Below, piece after piece: positions 22,133 through 22,675 of a stretch of 22,675 bases of DNA. Origin of the DNA: Bacilli bacterium (GTDB lineage Bacteria; Bacillota_I; Bacilli_A; RFN20; CAG-826); assembly GCA_017531065.1 (NCBI GenBank), contig JAFXLR010000125.1, positions 1 through 22,675 on the forward strand, read 5' to 3'. Position numbers and translations under genes: made by a program. The notes under the pieces were generated by a model, which was not told the origin of the DNA, did not search any database, and saw nothing but the letters and a program-made list of their open reading frames with translations. Positions within the stretch are counted from its first letter, which is position 1, and each line of letters opens with the position of its first letter.

Positions 22133-22675
22133 TTATTCGAATTTTAACCAGACTTCGTAGACTTTTCTTTCGCCAACCTGGCCAATGACATAAAGCACAT
22201 CATCTTTTAAGGCGTAGTTCATTGTGAGGGTCTCGCCTTCTTTTGCTTCGGTGTGGTATGCCATTCTCCAATCGACGAGCTTTTTGCTCTTGAGGTAATC
22301 TCCCCCAAGAAGGTCGCAAGCCCATTCAACATAAACGGTGTTGTTCATGTGCTGGTTGATGTCGCAGTCGGTGAAGAGGACCTTTCTATTTAAGGTATTG
22401 GTGGTCTCAAGTGGAACGATCTTGCTATCGAGGCCTAAGGTCTTCTCACATTCGTCTTTGTATTCGATATCAAAATTTATCTGACTCGGGAGGACTGGCT
22501 TTCTAGTCTTGGAGTCAATGACGGCCCAAATGGTTTCGTCTTCAAGAAGGACGTTGCCATCCTTATCGAGAACGACGGCCGCCACATTTGTCCTCTCTCC
22601 GACGTTTGTGAAGTTATTCCTCCGGTCAATCTCCACGCTCTCCAACCCACTTACGAATACCGCATGTGCTGGACC
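22133..22675 (-). CDS. Acyl-ACP thioesterase, FatA/B-like (C-terminal 180 aa; runs off right edge)
   Basis: The frame is open to the right edge without a stop, so the 5' part lies outside. The TTG at 22645 is internal, not a start. The visible part covers the end of the first hotdog domain (VESIDR-like segment SVEIDRRNNFTNVGERTNVAAVVLDKDGN then ETIWAVIDSKTRKPVLP, matching the family's W...D..TRRP pattern). It also covers the second hotdog domain with DCDINQHMNNTVYVEWACDLL, the family motif containing catalytic-region Asn and His. The enzyme releases free fatty acids from acyl-ACP in the cytosol. In gut Firmicutes such genes are usually single. Chain-length preference cannot be told. Confidence 0.88.
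   Translation of the reverse strand, partial: GPAHAVFVSGLESVEIDRRNNFTNVGERTNVAAVVLDKDGNVLLEDETIWAVIDSKTRKPVLPSQINFDIEYKDECEKTLGLDSKIVPLETTNTLNRKVLFTDCDINQHMNNTVYVEWACDLLGGDYLKSKKLVDWRMAYHTEAKEGETLTMNYALKDDVLYVIGQVGERKVYEVWLKFE

Noticed and set aside
1..22675. CRISPR arrays, insertion sequences, prophage, toxin-antitoxin or defence genes
   Set aside because: No repeat arrays, transposase, integrase or recognised defence domains were seen; gene content is housekeeping plus lineage-specific surface proteins.

Overview
The window looks like chromosome from a low-to-moderate-GC bacterium of the Bacilli/Tenericutes type (RF39- or Erysipelotrichia-like gut or rumen lineages). This is inferred from gene style: Gram-positive lipoproteins, a heterodimeric ABC exporter, a C-terminal FatA-type thioesterase, and salvage-based nucleotide supply. 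The genetic code appears standard: UGA ends the first ABC gene exactly where the next gene begins, and Trp is UGG throughout. No mobile element, prophage, CRISPR array or rRNA was seen. The gene order is ordinary core chromosome, with a few lineage-specific secreted and orphan proteins.

Layout, left to right: the 5' part of an RsuA/RluB-type rRNA pseudouridine synthase (-, cut by the left edge); a divergent GT-C membrane glycosyltransferase (+); tRNA-Leu(UAG) (+) with a terminator shared with a converging 753-aa lipoprotein (-); a frameshifted nrdI (+) behind a strong palindrome; a Big2/carbohydrate-binding-like lipoprotein (-); recN and a PhoH-like ATPase (-); an orphan 446-aa protein (+) whose stop codon overlaps that of the converging gene; a two-gene heterodimeric ABC exporter (-), the first gene apparently starting at ACG; a salvage cluster prs-apt then [leader]-uraA-upp (+), converging on hpt (-) across a bidirectional terminator; a CrtI-like FAD oxidoreductase (-) upstream of hpt; a TPR-like protein (+); and the C-terminal part of an acyl-ACP thioesterase (-, cut by the right edge).

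Functional theme: bases 14640-19213 form a PRPP-centred salvage module. Prs makes PRPP. Apt, Upp and Hpt spend it on adenine, uracil and hypoxanthine/guanine, and UraA imports uracil.

The most notable observation is the leader of uraA-upp. It holds a promoter, a 36-codon ORF with a ribosome-binding site, a hairpin followed by a U-tract, and then a strong intrinsic terminator. The ORF's stop codon lies inside the 5' arm of that terminator. This is the architecture of translation-coupled, UTP-sensing attenuation known from enterobacterial pyrBI, not the PyrR type expected in Firmicutes. Other points worth checking are the ACG start of the ABC gene, the single-base frameshift in nrdI, and several genes with no Shine-Dalgarno and a -10-like box only 6-10 bases before the start codon, suggesting leaderless mRNAs.
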